A DNA stretch of 64,000 bases, taken from Dehalogenimonas etheniformans. GTDB taxonomy: Bacteria > Chloroflexota > Dehalococcoidia > Dehalococcoidales > Dehalococcoidaceae. The position numbers and the translations under genes were made by a program. Of the stretch, positions 44,124 through 51,581 are shown piece after piece. Numbering within the stretch: position 1 is the first letter of the stretch; every line of letters starts with the position of its first letter. Below the pieces are notes generated by a model. It made no database searches and was not told the DNA's origin. It worked only from the letters and a program-made list of their open reading frames with translations. The DNA is taken from NCBI RefSeq assembly GCF_014672715.2, contig NZ_CP058566.2, positions 1,736,001 to 1,800,000 on the forward strand. Reading direction: 5' to 3'.

Positions 44124-45389
44124 TCAGGAAGGATCAGTTACCCGTCCGGTAAATATGACCGCGCCGGTAGCGATGTCACGAATAAGGAAGAGGAAAGGAT
44201 GATCGAGGGTAACCGTCGCCTGATCCACTGGCATCGAGGTACCGCCGACGACGACACCGCTGGCAGCCGCAGCTTCGGTGCCGGCTTCATTAACAGAGAT
44301 AAAAGCTTTGTGGACGACGTCCTGGATTTGAAGGTCGGTCTTGCCGTCCATGCCTGAAAAATCAGCGTTATCGCTGAAGGCGATGGGCATGCCTAGTGTG
44401 GACAAGGCGGATTTCAACCCGAAGCTGGAATCGAACTCGAATTTGGGCATAGTCAGGTTGACCGAATTAGCTTTCAATCCGTCGATGATTTTTTCCAGTT
44501 TTTGGCCATCAAGGCCGCTTTCAAAACTGGAGAGAGTTCCTGCTTCGGGCAGGATAATGACCATGGAAAGTTCGCCGCTGTCGTATTTGAGTTCCACCGC
44601 CTGGTAGCCGGGACCGGAGGCATAACCCATGCTCTCGGTCTGGTTCATCATCGGTACGTTTACCTTCTGACCGCTGAGGAGGAAAAAGGAACCGTCCCTG
44701 GTGAGCGCCTTGTCGAAGGGAGTAAGCCAGCCGCCGTTGAAATAGACGGCATTGGTCAGCACGAGCTGCGTCAATTCGTTGATCGAGCCCTGGGGAATCA
44801 GGTCTTTGATCCGTTGTTCGGTCTCTTTGGCGACCCATTCGTTGATCGTCCTTCGGGATTCTTCTGGTGATTTGATAAAATCCAATATCCTAAGACCCGC
44901 GCCATAGTTCTGAGCCAGGAGGTCAAGATAGTCCGCCGTGAAAGTGAAATCCTTTTGGCCCCAAATGGCATTGACCACCTTGAGCACAAGAGGTTGGTCG
45001 TCTTTGCCTTTAGCGTCCTGGCCTCTAGAAGCCAGAGCGGCATCCAGGTAGTTGAAGGCAGCGTGCAAATCCGCCTGAGACAGGCTGAAACTCAGCGCAT
45101 CAGCCATCCGCTTTTCGGTTTCATTGCGAGCGCCGCCCCAGGTCATGGCGAGGGCTTCGGAAATGCTATAGGGCGAATAGAAAAGGTTGCCATCCTGCTC
45201 TCTCAAAACCTGATAGAGCGCCATGGCAAAATCGGTGTTGCCCGCGACTAATGCAGCTGTATCTGACGCCGAAGCATTCGAAATCAATCTCGCTTTATCC
45301 GATTTTAATTCCTCACCGTAAGTCGGTTTGGCGCAGCCGGAGAATAACATCGCCGCGGCCAGGATTATCGGTATGGCTATCTTTTTCAT
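44124..45389 (-). CDS. Lipoprotein serpin (serine-protease inhibitor)
   Basis: A 421-residue secreted lipoprotein. The N-terminus MKKIAIPIILAAAMLFSGC is a type II signal with a lipobox Cys at position 19. The remainder is a full serpin fold: NLFYSPYSISEALAMTWGGA near the start, NAVYFNGGWLTPF in the middle and HPFLFLIRDIATGAVIFTGRV at the end. The reactive-loop hinge ISVNEAGTEAAAASG keeps the small residues needed for loop insertion, so inhibition is likely. Counting along the hinge places P1 near the Thr of GGTSMP. It stands alone with its own terminator. Confidence 0.92.
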   Translation of the reverse strand: MKKIAIPIILAAAMLFSGCAKPTYGEELKSDKARLISNASASDTAALVAGNTDFAMALYQVLREQDGNLFYSPYSISEALAMTWGGARNETEKRMADALSFSLSQADLHAAFNYLDAALASRGQDAKGKDDQPLVLKVVNAIWGQKDFTFTADYLDLLAQNYGAGLRILDFIKSPEESRRTINEWVAKETEQRIKDLIPQGSINELTQLVLTNAVYFNGGWLTPFDKALTRDGSFFLLSGQKVNVPMMNQTESMGYASGPGYQAVELKYDSGELSMVIILPEAGTLSSFESGLDGQKLEKIIDGLKANSVNLTMPKFEFDSSFGLKSALSTLGMPIAFSDNADFSGMDGKTDLQIQDVVHKAFISVNEAGTEAAAASGVVVGGTSMPVDQATVTLDHPFLFLIRDIATGAVIFTGRVTDPS

Positions 45390-45573
45390 CGTTCGTTCCT
45401 CTGAACAATTCTATTTCAAAGCACACCAATCTCTATAACGCCAAAAAGGTGGAAAAGTTACCCGGCGAGAATTTCGTGAAGGAGAATGAAGGTCGTTGAT
45501 TCGTGAGTATCGGTGGATCTAAAGACAGCTGACCGGACGGTGGAACAACCCTTAGGATGCGAGGTGCGGGCTG

Positions 45574-45783
45574 TTACCAGTCGGTAGTCTGAGTCTGCTG
45601 CTTATCGGCTTCAGCTGTGATCTGGCACTCAGCAGAATTAACCGGAACTTTAACACCGTGCGCCAAAATGTAGTCCTGGCAAGCGATAACGATTTCGTGA
45701 CTGGCGCGGGGACATCGGCAGGGGTAGTTGTTCCGGTTACACGTGTCGCACAGCGGTTTTATGCCGCTTGATAATGGTTTCAC
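45574..45783 (-). CDS. Small cysteine-rich protein (69 aa)
   Basis: A 69-residue protein with Cys in the motif CDTCNRNNYPCRCPR near the N-terminus and more Cys later, a probable zinc knuckle. The GTG start at 45783 is six bases after GGAGG. It matches no family I recognise. It lies between the serpin and the ArsR regulator. Confidence 0.6.
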   Translation of the reverse strand: MKPLSSGIKPLCDTCNRNNYPCRCPRASHEIVIACQDYILAHGVKVPVNSAECQITAEADKQQTQTTDW

Positions 45784-45899
45784 CGAGATACCTCCGGGCT
45801 AAACAGCCCGAGCTTCGTATTTGAGCGGGATTATATGGCCGAAAATCCAGTTTAGCAAGAACTTTTTTATTTATGTCAAGTAAAATTGCGACAAGGTAC

Positions 45900-46274
45900 T
45901 CAACACTTGCCGGGCGACCGGGAAGGCTTGCCGTCCGCAGGGGGGCAAAGCCTCTCGCTCACCGCCAAACGCTTCCGGTCTTTGTCGGCTATTGGATTCC
46001 CAGCCAATGCCTCCCCGACCGCTTTCACGATGAGTTTGCGGTAATCATCAACCAGACCCGGAGTCAAAGAGTAGATGATCCAGAGCCCTTCAGAACGCCT
46101 ATCGAGAAGCCCGGCATCGTAAAGTTGGCTGAGACTTCTCGAAGCCCTGGTCTGGGAGATACCAAGAATCTGGACAACCTCACAGACGCAGCATTCCCTC
46201 AGCGACAGCAGGTTCAATACTCGAAGCCTGGTTTCATCCGACAGAGCCTTGAATACCTTGATAACATCTCTCAT
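45900..46274 (-). CDS. ArsR-family metal(loid)-responsive repressor
   Basis: With the ATG at 46274 this is 124 residues: VIKVFKALSDETRLRVLNLL, then the metal-binding ECCVCEVVQ at 27-35, then QTRASRSLSQLYDAGLL for DNA contact. The ELCVCD-type motif is typical of arsenic/antimony or cadmium sensors. No ars resistance gene lies beside it, so it may act in trans or be a remnant. A 16-residue longer start at 46322 is possible. An AT-rich partial palindrome (ATATGCATAT) is at about 46299-46308, overlapping the longer start. Confidence 0.87.
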   Translation of the reverse strand: MRDVIKVFKALSDETRLRVLNLLSLRECCVCEVVQILGISQTRASRSLSQLYDAGLLDRRSEGLWIIYSLTPGLVDDYRKLIVKAVGEALAGNPIADKDRKRLAVSERLCPPADGKPSRSPGKC

Positions 46275-46362
46275 TAAGTACCTGACATAATTGCGTAAAT
46301 ATGCATATGGTAGCTCGAACATAAATCGGGGTCAACGGTTCGATATCAACGCGGGGACAACT

Positions 46363-46407
46363 TGGTACCCCTGGCGCGATTCGAACGCGCGACACGCGGT
46401 TTAGGAA
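46363..46407 (-). repeat. Displaced 3' half of tRNA-Arg (att remnant)
   Basis: This 45-bp stretch matches the CCA, acceptor, T arm and variable region of the intact tRNA at 51505-51549 down to the anticodon loop TTAGGAA. Two differences fall in the T stem and compensate each other: GGGCG/CGCCC in the intact gene versus GCGCG/CGCGC here. Pairing is therefore preserved, as expected for a once-functional native 3' half. Confidence 0.8.
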
Positions 46408-46505
46408 TGCGCGTATATCGGCACCATTAGCTTCAAATACGCATTATTAGTCACCAGCTCCATATCCTAATTTACGTTTAATGGTATCTAATGGTTGTAA
46501 AAATA

Positions 46506-46527
46506 GAATAGCAAACGGAATAGCAAA
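46506..46527 (+). repeat. Paired direct repeat, distal end of island A
   Basis: GAATAGCAAA at 46506-46515 and again at 46518-46527, period 12. A matching pair is at 51430-51450 in the 3' end of the integrase remnant. It probably represents integrase arm-binding sites. Confidence 0.6.
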
Positions 46528-46799
46528 ACCAGGTGAGCCACTAGATTCGGATCCCCTCAGGTGGAGCTGAGGTATCAATAGGTAGAACCTTCAATCTCGA
46601 ATTCAGGCTTACCTAGACCAATAGATTCGAGGTGGAAATAACATGGCTATCTTAAAGTACCTCGGCTATTGATTGCACATTTGCAGAGACTGTGTTACTT
46701 GGACAAGGAGACGGGGGAGAGTCGAATTCTCTCCGAAACACGCTGGGGGGTTACTTGGGATTCTTATCGTATATCAAGATGGTAGTGAAATTATATTAA

Positions 46800-46834
46800 A
46801 ATAGGAGCTAAGACTTCAGATCTTAGCTCCTATT
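46800..46834. terminator. Perfect 14-bp hairpin
   Basis: AATAGGAGCTAAGA (46800-46813), loop CTTCAGA, TCTTAGCTCCTATT (46821-46834). The flanks are not strongly T-rich, so it could be a terminator or another structured element. Confidence 0.5.
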
Positions 46835-46943
46835 ATCACCTTCGTAAATTAATATTCAGAATGAAACAGAAACGTTTTCGCTATCGGCTCTTTATTATTA
46901 GCCCGGTTCAGGGAAGAGTAGAATCTTAGGGAAGTAGCTTATT

Positions 46944-47237
46944 ATGAGAACAACGGTGACAGAGCGAACAGAACAACACTTGGTTAAAATAACCAAAAAT
47001 CTGGGGGAAGTACGGACAAAGGAAATCATCGGATTAATCGGCAAACACATAACCGAATACAAAGGCAAAACAGAGGACAGGACCGAAGGCCGGCATGGAA
47101 TTCCGATGATGATTTTCGAAAGACAACAGGATGCTCATCTTTTCGCGAATGAGTTGAGCAAAAAGCTCGATTTTCCGAAGGAACATGTCGAATCAAACCC
47201 CGTACAAACCCGGTTCGACTTAACAGGGAGGACGTGA
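46944..47237 (+). CDS. Hypothetical island protein (97 aa)
   Basis: A 97-residue charged protein (TERTEQHLVKITKNLGEV to NPVQTRFDLTGRT). Mixed alpha/beta pattern with an ATG start, GGGAAGTAG upstream. No family recognised. It lies alone on the plus strand near the left end of island A; a real gene is likely but not certain. Confidence 0.5.
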   Translation: MRTTVTERTEQHLVKITKNLGEVRTKEIIGLIGKHITEYKGKTEDRTEGRHGIPMMIFERQQDAHLFANELSKKLDFPKEHVESNPVQTRFDLTGRT

Positions 47238-47337
47238 TTCGACATAATAAGGGTTAGGTTAGATTCCCAATTATCAGCGCGGACTAGGAGCAATAAACCA
47301 AATAGGGAGACCTGAAGGCTTTAGTCTCGGAACTAAG

Positions 47338-47613
47338 CTAACTTAATAAGGGTTGAAGCCGATTTGAGGGGGATTTGTTCCACCAAGTACCCCTCTCGAA
47401 CCACCCGATGGCTTTCAATCGCTGGTTGAGAGCTTCGTGCAGTTTTTTCTTTCTTTGGTCCGTTGTCGCTTGAACGGCAGACGGGAAGATCATACAGTTG
47501 CGGAATTGTACGCCTCCGTCTCTAGATCGCTTCAACCTTAGGTCATCGTTACCCCTCAAGAGAATGCTGATCAATTCATTCGCGAGGGGATTCATATCGC
47601 GGTCACAAGGCAT
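47338..47613 (-). CDS. Hypothetical island protein (91 aa)
   Basis: A 91-residue basic protein; the first half has leucine-rich helices (PLANELISILLRGN), the second is Lys/Arg/Trp-rich. The start context is weak. No family recognised. It is immediately downstream of the sigma-factor gene on the same strand, 130 bp away. Confidence 0.45.
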   Translation of the reverse strand: MPCDRDMNPLANELISILLRGNDDLRLKRSRDGGVQFRNCMIFPSAVQATTDQRKKKLHEALNQRLKAIGWFERGTWWNKSPSNRLQPLLS

Positions 47614-47740
47614 TGAGTTCCCACCGCGAAGACATTGTGATTTTAGATTGTCTATATAATTCTCCAGTTCTTTCTAATAAATCCATTATCGCCCAGTTAA
47701 ACGCTGTATCGGTAGTCCATTTTTCCGAGAATTACTTGAT

Positions 47741-49096
47741 TCATTCCAGATAGTCTCTTAGTTGGCGGCTCCGGCTCGGATGCCGCAGTTTGCGGAGGGC
47801 TTTAGCCTCGATTTGGCGAATACGCTCCCGGGTCACATTGAATTCCTTGCCCACTTCTTCAAGCGTTCGAGCTCTGCCATCTTCAAGCCCAAAGCGGAGT
47901 TGAATGACCCTTCGTTCTCGCGGTGTTATCGATCCAAGGACGCTTTCGATCTGCTCTTTCAGAATCTGTTTAGAGGCAGCATCCGGGGGTGCCACTGCGC
48001 TCTTATCGTCGATGAAATCTCCAAGAAATGAATCACCGTCCTCTCCAATTGGTGATTCAAGCGAAACCGGGGATTGGGACACTTTAATAATCTCTTGGAC
48101 TCTTTCCGGTGTAATTCCCATTTCAAGCCCGATTTCTTCGTTAGATGGATCGTGCCCCAGTTTCTGTGACAACCCGCGGGATACGGACAACAGTTTATTG
48201 ATCGTCTCTACCATGTGTACCGGAATACGAATGGTACGGGCTTGATCGGCGATAGCTCGGGTTATTGCCTGACGGATCCACCAGGTGGCATAGGTTGAAA
48301 ACTTAAATCCCCGGTGAAAATCGAATTTCTCCACAGCCCGAATAAGACCGATGTTCCCTTCCTGTACCAGATCAAGGAGAGGTATACCTCGCCCAATGTG
48401 TTTCTTAGCGATGCTGACCACGAGCCTTAAATTAGCCTGGATGAGATGCCTACTGGCCTTCGCAGATTCGATTCCAACTAGGTCAAAGTGATTTTTAAAA
48501 GAAGCTTCGTAGGGTTCAAGTTTCAAAAGAAAACCTTGGTCGATCGTCAAAGCATTGATACACGAAATCTCCGCATCTTCGGGTATGGTGTCTAATACCC
48601 TTCGATGAAGCAGTTCAAGGTTGAGAGATATATTGATTAAAGACTGTTGTATCTCAGAGGGTGTTCGTCCCAATTGCTCGGCGATATTCTTGGTCAGTTC
48701 CGGGTCAATCTCCTGGTCGAAGCAAGCCCTCAACAATGGGTTGAAAAATGCCTTTTTGAAACTTGACGATACTTCCAGCCCCAGTCGTTTTCGTAAAAGG
48801 TGTACCGTGTCTCCAGCCAGGACCAATTCCTGGAGGATGCATATAATGGTTCCTCTCGCACTGGGATTATTGCCGCTCTCAGTTTTGAGCCGGCTCCGAA
48901 TCTCCTGAATACGCTTACCTTGCTCAACTCTTTGGGCCAGGATCCTTTCATTTGCACCGCTAAGTAGGGGGACTCGACCGATCTCACTCAGATACATTCG
49001 CACAGGATCGTCGGTCGGAATATGATCGAGCAATCCCAAGGGCGCGTCTAGAGCCGTTTTGGAATCCCCGGGATTCGTCTCTCCTTCTGAAGTCAA
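47741..49096 (-). CDS. RpoD-like sigma-70 factor carried on island A
   Basis: A sigma-70 family factor with regions 1.2 ([17 protein letters not shown]), 2 ([19 protein letters not shown], then [16 protein letters not shown]), 3 and 4 ([20 protein letters not shown]). The -10 and -35 recognition helices are nearly those of primary factors, so it should read ordinary promoters. The TTG start at 49096 gives 451 residues, but the frame stays open about 50 codons further upstream. There a good AAGGAGG at 49258-49264 precedes a CTG (49246) or ATA (49243) codon, so a longer acidic N-terminus is likely. A primary-type sigma on a tRNA island is unusual. Confidence 0.88.
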   Translation of the reverse strand: MTSEGETNPGDSKTALDAPLGLLDHIPTDDPVRMYLSEIGRVPLLSGANERILAQRVEQGKRIQEIRSRLKTESGNNPSARGTIICILQELVLAGDTVHLLRKRLGLEVSSSFKKAFFNPLLRACFDQEIDPELTKNIAEQLGRTPSEIQQSLINISLNLELLHRRVLDTIPEDAEISCINALTIDQGFLLKLEPYEASFKNHFDLVGIESAKASRHLIQANLRLVVSIAKKHIGRGIPLLDLVQEGNIGLIRAVEKFDFHRGFKFSTYATWWIRQAITRAIADQARTIRIPVHMVETINKLLSVSRGLSQKLGHDPSNEEIGLEMGITPERVQEIIKVSQSPVSLESPIGEDGDSFLGDFIDDKSAVAPPDAASKQILKEQIESVLGSITPRERRVIQLRFGLEDGRARTLEEVGKEFNVTRERIRQIEAKALRKLRHPSRSRQLRDYLE

Positions 49097-49257
49097 TTCC
49101 TCGTGCTTGAGGTCACTCTCGAGCGGTTCGCTAATAGGTGCATCCGCTTCCTCTTCGAGGCACTCGGTTTGGCTGGAAAGTTCTTCTTCCTTTGGGTTCG
49201 TTTTCCCTTGTTTGTCAGTCCGGGTTTTTTTTGGGGCAGTTATCAGGACTATTACGC

Positions 49258-49264
49258 CCTCCTT
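49258..49264 (-). promoter_or_regulatory. Ribosome-binding site upstream of the sigma gene
   Basis: AAGGAGG on the minus strand, followed 11 bases later by CTG (49246) in frame with the sigma factor. It supports a start upstream of the TTG at 49096, which lacks a well-spaced site. Confidence 0.5.
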
Positions 49265-49453
49265 ACAGATCTAAAAGATCTAGGAATGTATAAATTGGAC
49301 GTCACTAAGCCACAGTAGATGCGAACATCAATGGTTTTTTAACCGCAACTCAAAAGGGGTTATCCGAATCGCCCAAATACATGCGACCCACCATAGGTTC
49401 AAGTACTCGTGATTGCCAGGCGGTTGATCATAGTGGTTGAGGCGGTGTCTGTT

Positions 49454-49663
49454 TCAGGGTTTCCTTTTCATGGGCAAACGGTTTGCGACAGCTTGCCACA
49501 TGGCTCCCTCTCGACGCCATAAAACCGCTCCACAATGGTTGCAGGCGAGAGTGATTTGGTTGCCGTTCATTACTTCCTTAACTCTGACCAAACGCATATC
49601 TACAGGGCAGTAGGTCTTTTTAAGGGTGAGTTTTAGCTTTGGCTCCTTAGAAGGCATCGCCAT
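49454..49663 (-). CDS. Zinc-ribbon protein (69 aa)
   Basis: A 69-residue basic protein with one CPVD and one CNHC element that could bind a metal (YCPVDMRLVRV ... ACNHCGAVLWR). The ATG follows AGGGGAAAACAT. No specific family recognised. It is one of several Cys-rich small proteins on island A. Confidence 0.6.
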   Translation of the reverse strand: MAMPSKEPKLKLTLKKTYCPVDMRLVRVKEVMNGNQITLACNHCGAVLWRREGAMWQAVANRLPMKRKP

Positions 49664-49916
49664 ATGTTTTCCCCTTTTTTGGATTTTCCGTTTGGGTTGA
49701 CAGATGAAATTCTAAGAGCTAGCCCAAATAACCACTGGGCTAACCATTTTGTTTTGGGAGGATTTCGTCAGTATTCCTATCCACAATCATTTTTATTTTG
49801 TTGAGAAGCTTTATGGAACCGCCTCGATGATGAGAGGCTGGCTTTTTCACACTATTCCCATATTTTTTCATTGTTCTAGCCCTCCATAAATCATTTTGAA
49901 ATTTGGTGTCCGGTGC
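49664..49916. other. Short non-coding stretch on island A
   Basis: Contains a small inverted repeat (CTAGCCCAAATAACCACTGG to GCTAACC at about 49719-49746). Nothing else seen. Confidence 0.35.
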
Positions 49917-50222
49917 CTAAACCGACTGAACCTTTTGCCTTTTTCGAGTTCGACGACCGCCGGTTTCTTCTTGTGACATAGGTATAGCTTGGATAACGCT
50001 GATGATCCTACCGTCGAGACTTTTTCCATTCAATATAGATATGGCGAATTCCCCTTCATCTGTGGACGGCATCTGGACGTAGCTGTAAGCCCGCGGCTGA
50101 CCACTGCCAAAATGGGTGTCATCCATCATGGTGACAGTTGTGACGGTTCCGAAGGGAATGAATTCATGCCGCAGATCCGCCTCAGAAACAGTTAAGGCTA
50201 AGTTTCCTACATATATGTTCAT
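49917..50222 (-). CDS. RRM RNA-binding protein
   Basis: A 101-residue single RNA-recognition-motif protein. RNP2 is IYVGNL at 3-8 and RNP1 the RAYSYVQM segment at about 44-51, with a basic RRTRKRQK tail. Bacterial RRM proteins bind RNA and are often cold- or stress-induced. It sits on the island next to Cys-rich proteins and a sigma factor, so a regulatory cargo set is suggested. Confidence 0.88.
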   Translation of the reverse strand: MNIYVGNLALTVSEADLRHEFIPFGTVTTVTMMDDTHFGSGQPRAYSYVQMPSTDEGEFAISILNGKSLDGRIISVIQAIPMSQEETGGRRTRKRQKVQSV

Positions 50223-50321
50223 GGTACCTCAGGCTATTCCATTCTTCATAGATCTGGAGAAGTATGGAGAATAGTGTACAGGTTGGAAAATTCCGATCCG
50301 TACACTATTTCGAAGGATTTA

Positions 50322-50642
50322 CTACCGGTTGGCAGACACTTTGCGATAGCAGTCGCTACAATAGACGGGTTTGCCATTACGTGGTTCAAAGGGAACCTGA
50401 GTAGACTTGCCGCAATCTGAACAGACTGCAGGATACATTTGACGGGGAACGTAAATGTTATTGTAACTGGTGCTGTTACCTGTGTTGCCGCCGCGCTCCG
50501 TTTTGCGTGCTGTTCTACAAGTAGGACAACGTTTCGGGTCGTTTACGAAACCTTTGGATTGATAGAATTCCTGTTCAGTGGCGCTGAATTCGAAATTCAC
50601 TCCACAGTCGCAACAAGGAATTGATTTTGTTTGGAAGCTCAT
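50322..50642 (-). CDS. CxxC zinc-finger protein
   Basis: A 106-residue protein with four CxxC pairs: CCDCG near residue 9, CPTC, CSDCG and CSDC. The N-terminal half (SIPCCDCG ... KGFVNDPKRCPTCR) is a zinc-ribbon of the probable zinc-binding type common in Chloroflexota. It has a strong GGAGG ribosome site eight bases before ATG 50642. Function unknown. Confidence 0.82.
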   Translation of the reverse strand: MSFQTKSIPCCDCGVNFEFSATEQEFYQSKGFVNDPKRCPTCRTARKTERGGNTGNSTSYNNIYVPRQMYPAVCSDCGKSTQVPFEPRNGKPVYCSDCYRKVSANR

Positions 50643-50875
50643 TAGATGACCTCCTCTCTTTATTATTAGTCAGAGTCGGGGTCATCCAGTACTCAGGGAA
50701 TCTGAAGAGGTATTCCGGAAAGTGCTATAACCTAAACTGCAACCTTAACCACTATATACCCATTAAGGTTGGATAGCAAATCTCGAAGCACCTTCTATCT
50801 AATCACCAATCATCGAAGTGGAGATTGGCACCCAATCTTTTTATCTCGTCGTAGCTCTTTTTTTGATTGGAAAAC

Positions 50876-51124
50876 TTAATAGCGGGGAGAACCTGCCTGG
50901 CGACCTCGAGTTTTACTACTTGCAGCAGATTTCTTTTGGAGATAAGGTTCTAATTTCATGGGCTTTCCACAGCAAATAGGCCCTTCAAATGACATACTGC
51001 ATGAGACATAATCAATGACAACACCCAGACCGCACGTCTCGCAGGTCAACTTTTCCCCTTTCACTGGGATTCTCTTTTCCGAAGCGGCTTGAACCGGAAC
51101 AGATACATCTTTTTTGCTGGGCAT
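50876..51124 (-). CDS. Desulfoferrodoxin-like small protein
   Basis: An 82-residue protein with TCETCGLGVVID and PICCGKPMKLEPY, the CxxC ... CC pattern of desulforedoxin/desulfoferrodoxin N-terminal iron-binding domains. The N- and C-termini are basic. It could hold a rubredoxin-like iron. It starts 55 bp from the integrase remnant, on the other strand. Confidence 0.7.
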   Translation of the reverse strand: MPSKKDVSVPVQAASEKRIPVKGEKLTCETCGLGVVIDYVSCSMSFEGPICCGKPMKLEPYLQKKSAASSKTRGRQAGSPRY

Positions 51125-51179
51125 GTGACTCCGCCTTATTAGGTTTACGTAATCTAATTATCTTTTAATTATACTATAA

Positions 51180-51446
51180 TTGTATGTTCCAAAAAGGCCA
51201 ACCAATAACTTAAAGAGGGGTCAATATTTAGCATTGACCACCCACATCCATTTTCACTCGTTGCGGCACAGTCATTCCACGCTTTTATTGCAAGAAGGCA
51301 TTAGCCCGAAGGTCATCTCAGAACGGCTTGGGCATGCAAACGTCAACACGACAATGAACATTTACGCTCACGTGACCCCGGGAATGCAACGGGAAGCAGT
51401 TGAAGTGTTTGACAGAATATTGGAAAACAGAATAGCAAAAGAATAG
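51180..51446 (+). pseudogene. Tyrosine integrase, C-terminal remnant
   Basis: Only the last third of a phage-type integrase is left: FHSLRHSHSTLLLQEGISPK, ISERLGHANVNTTMNIYAHV, with the H-x-x-R box, the second His and the nucleophile Tyr in place. The arm-binding and core-binding parts and the first catalytic Arg are absent. It ends 58 bp from the CCA end of tRNA-Arg, as expected for the integrase of island A. The paired repeats encode its last residues. Confidence 0.85.
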
Positions 51447-51450
51447 CAAG
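51430..51450 (+). repeat. Paired direct repeat, integrase end of island A
   Basis: GAATAGCAAA (51430-51439) and GAATAGCAAG (51441-51450), period 11, matching the pair at 46506-46527. Confidence 0.6.
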
Positions 51451-51504
51451 TCAGATAAAACGGCAGTTGGAAAAACCGATAATTGAGTAAATTACGTTCA
51501 AAGT

Positions 51505-51581
51505 TGGTACCCCTGGGGCGATTCGAACGCCCGACACGCGGTTTAGGAAACCGCTGCTCTATCCAACTGAGCTACAGGGGC
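51505..51581 (-). tRNA. tRNA-Arg(CCU), integration target of both islands
   Basis: A 77-nt tRNA with CCA encoded at 51505-51507. The acceptor GCCCCTG/CAGGGGT pairs with one G-T, the anticodon loop is TTCCTAA (anticodon CCT) in a GCGGT/ACCGC stem, and the T stem is GGGCG/CGCCC. The 5' half (51543-51581) is repeated exactly at 60455-60493, and the 3' half nearly so at 46363-46407. The last codons of the island B integrase lie inside the gene, on the same strand. Confidence 0.96.
51543..51581. repeat. attL core of island B (39-bp direct repeat)
   Basis: From the anticodon loop (TTAGGAAACCGC) to the tRNA 5' end. Identical to 60455-60493. Confidence 0.92.

Larger units (their letters stand above)
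46275..46943. other. Left edge of island A, largely non-coding
   Basis: About 670 bp containing the displaced tRNA-Arg 3' half (46363-46407), paired direct repeats (46506-46527) and a perfect 14-bp hairpin (46800-46834). Base composition becomes AT-richer from here. No gene seen. Confidence 0.6.
46363..51547. mobile_element. Decayed genomic island A at tRNA-Arg
   Basis: Bounded on the left by a 3' half of tRNA-Arg(CCU) (46363-46407) and on the right by the 3' half of the intact tRNA (51505-51547). Next to the intact tRNA is an integrase remnant (51180-51446), and paired GAATAGCAAA repeats occur near both ends. GC is visibly lower than in the core genes. Cargo: two hypothetical proteins, an rpoD-like sigma factor, a zinc-ribbon protein, an RRM protein, a CxxC zinc-finger protein and a desulfoferrodoxin-like protein. 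The truncated integrase implies the island can no longer excise by itself. Confidence 0.75.
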
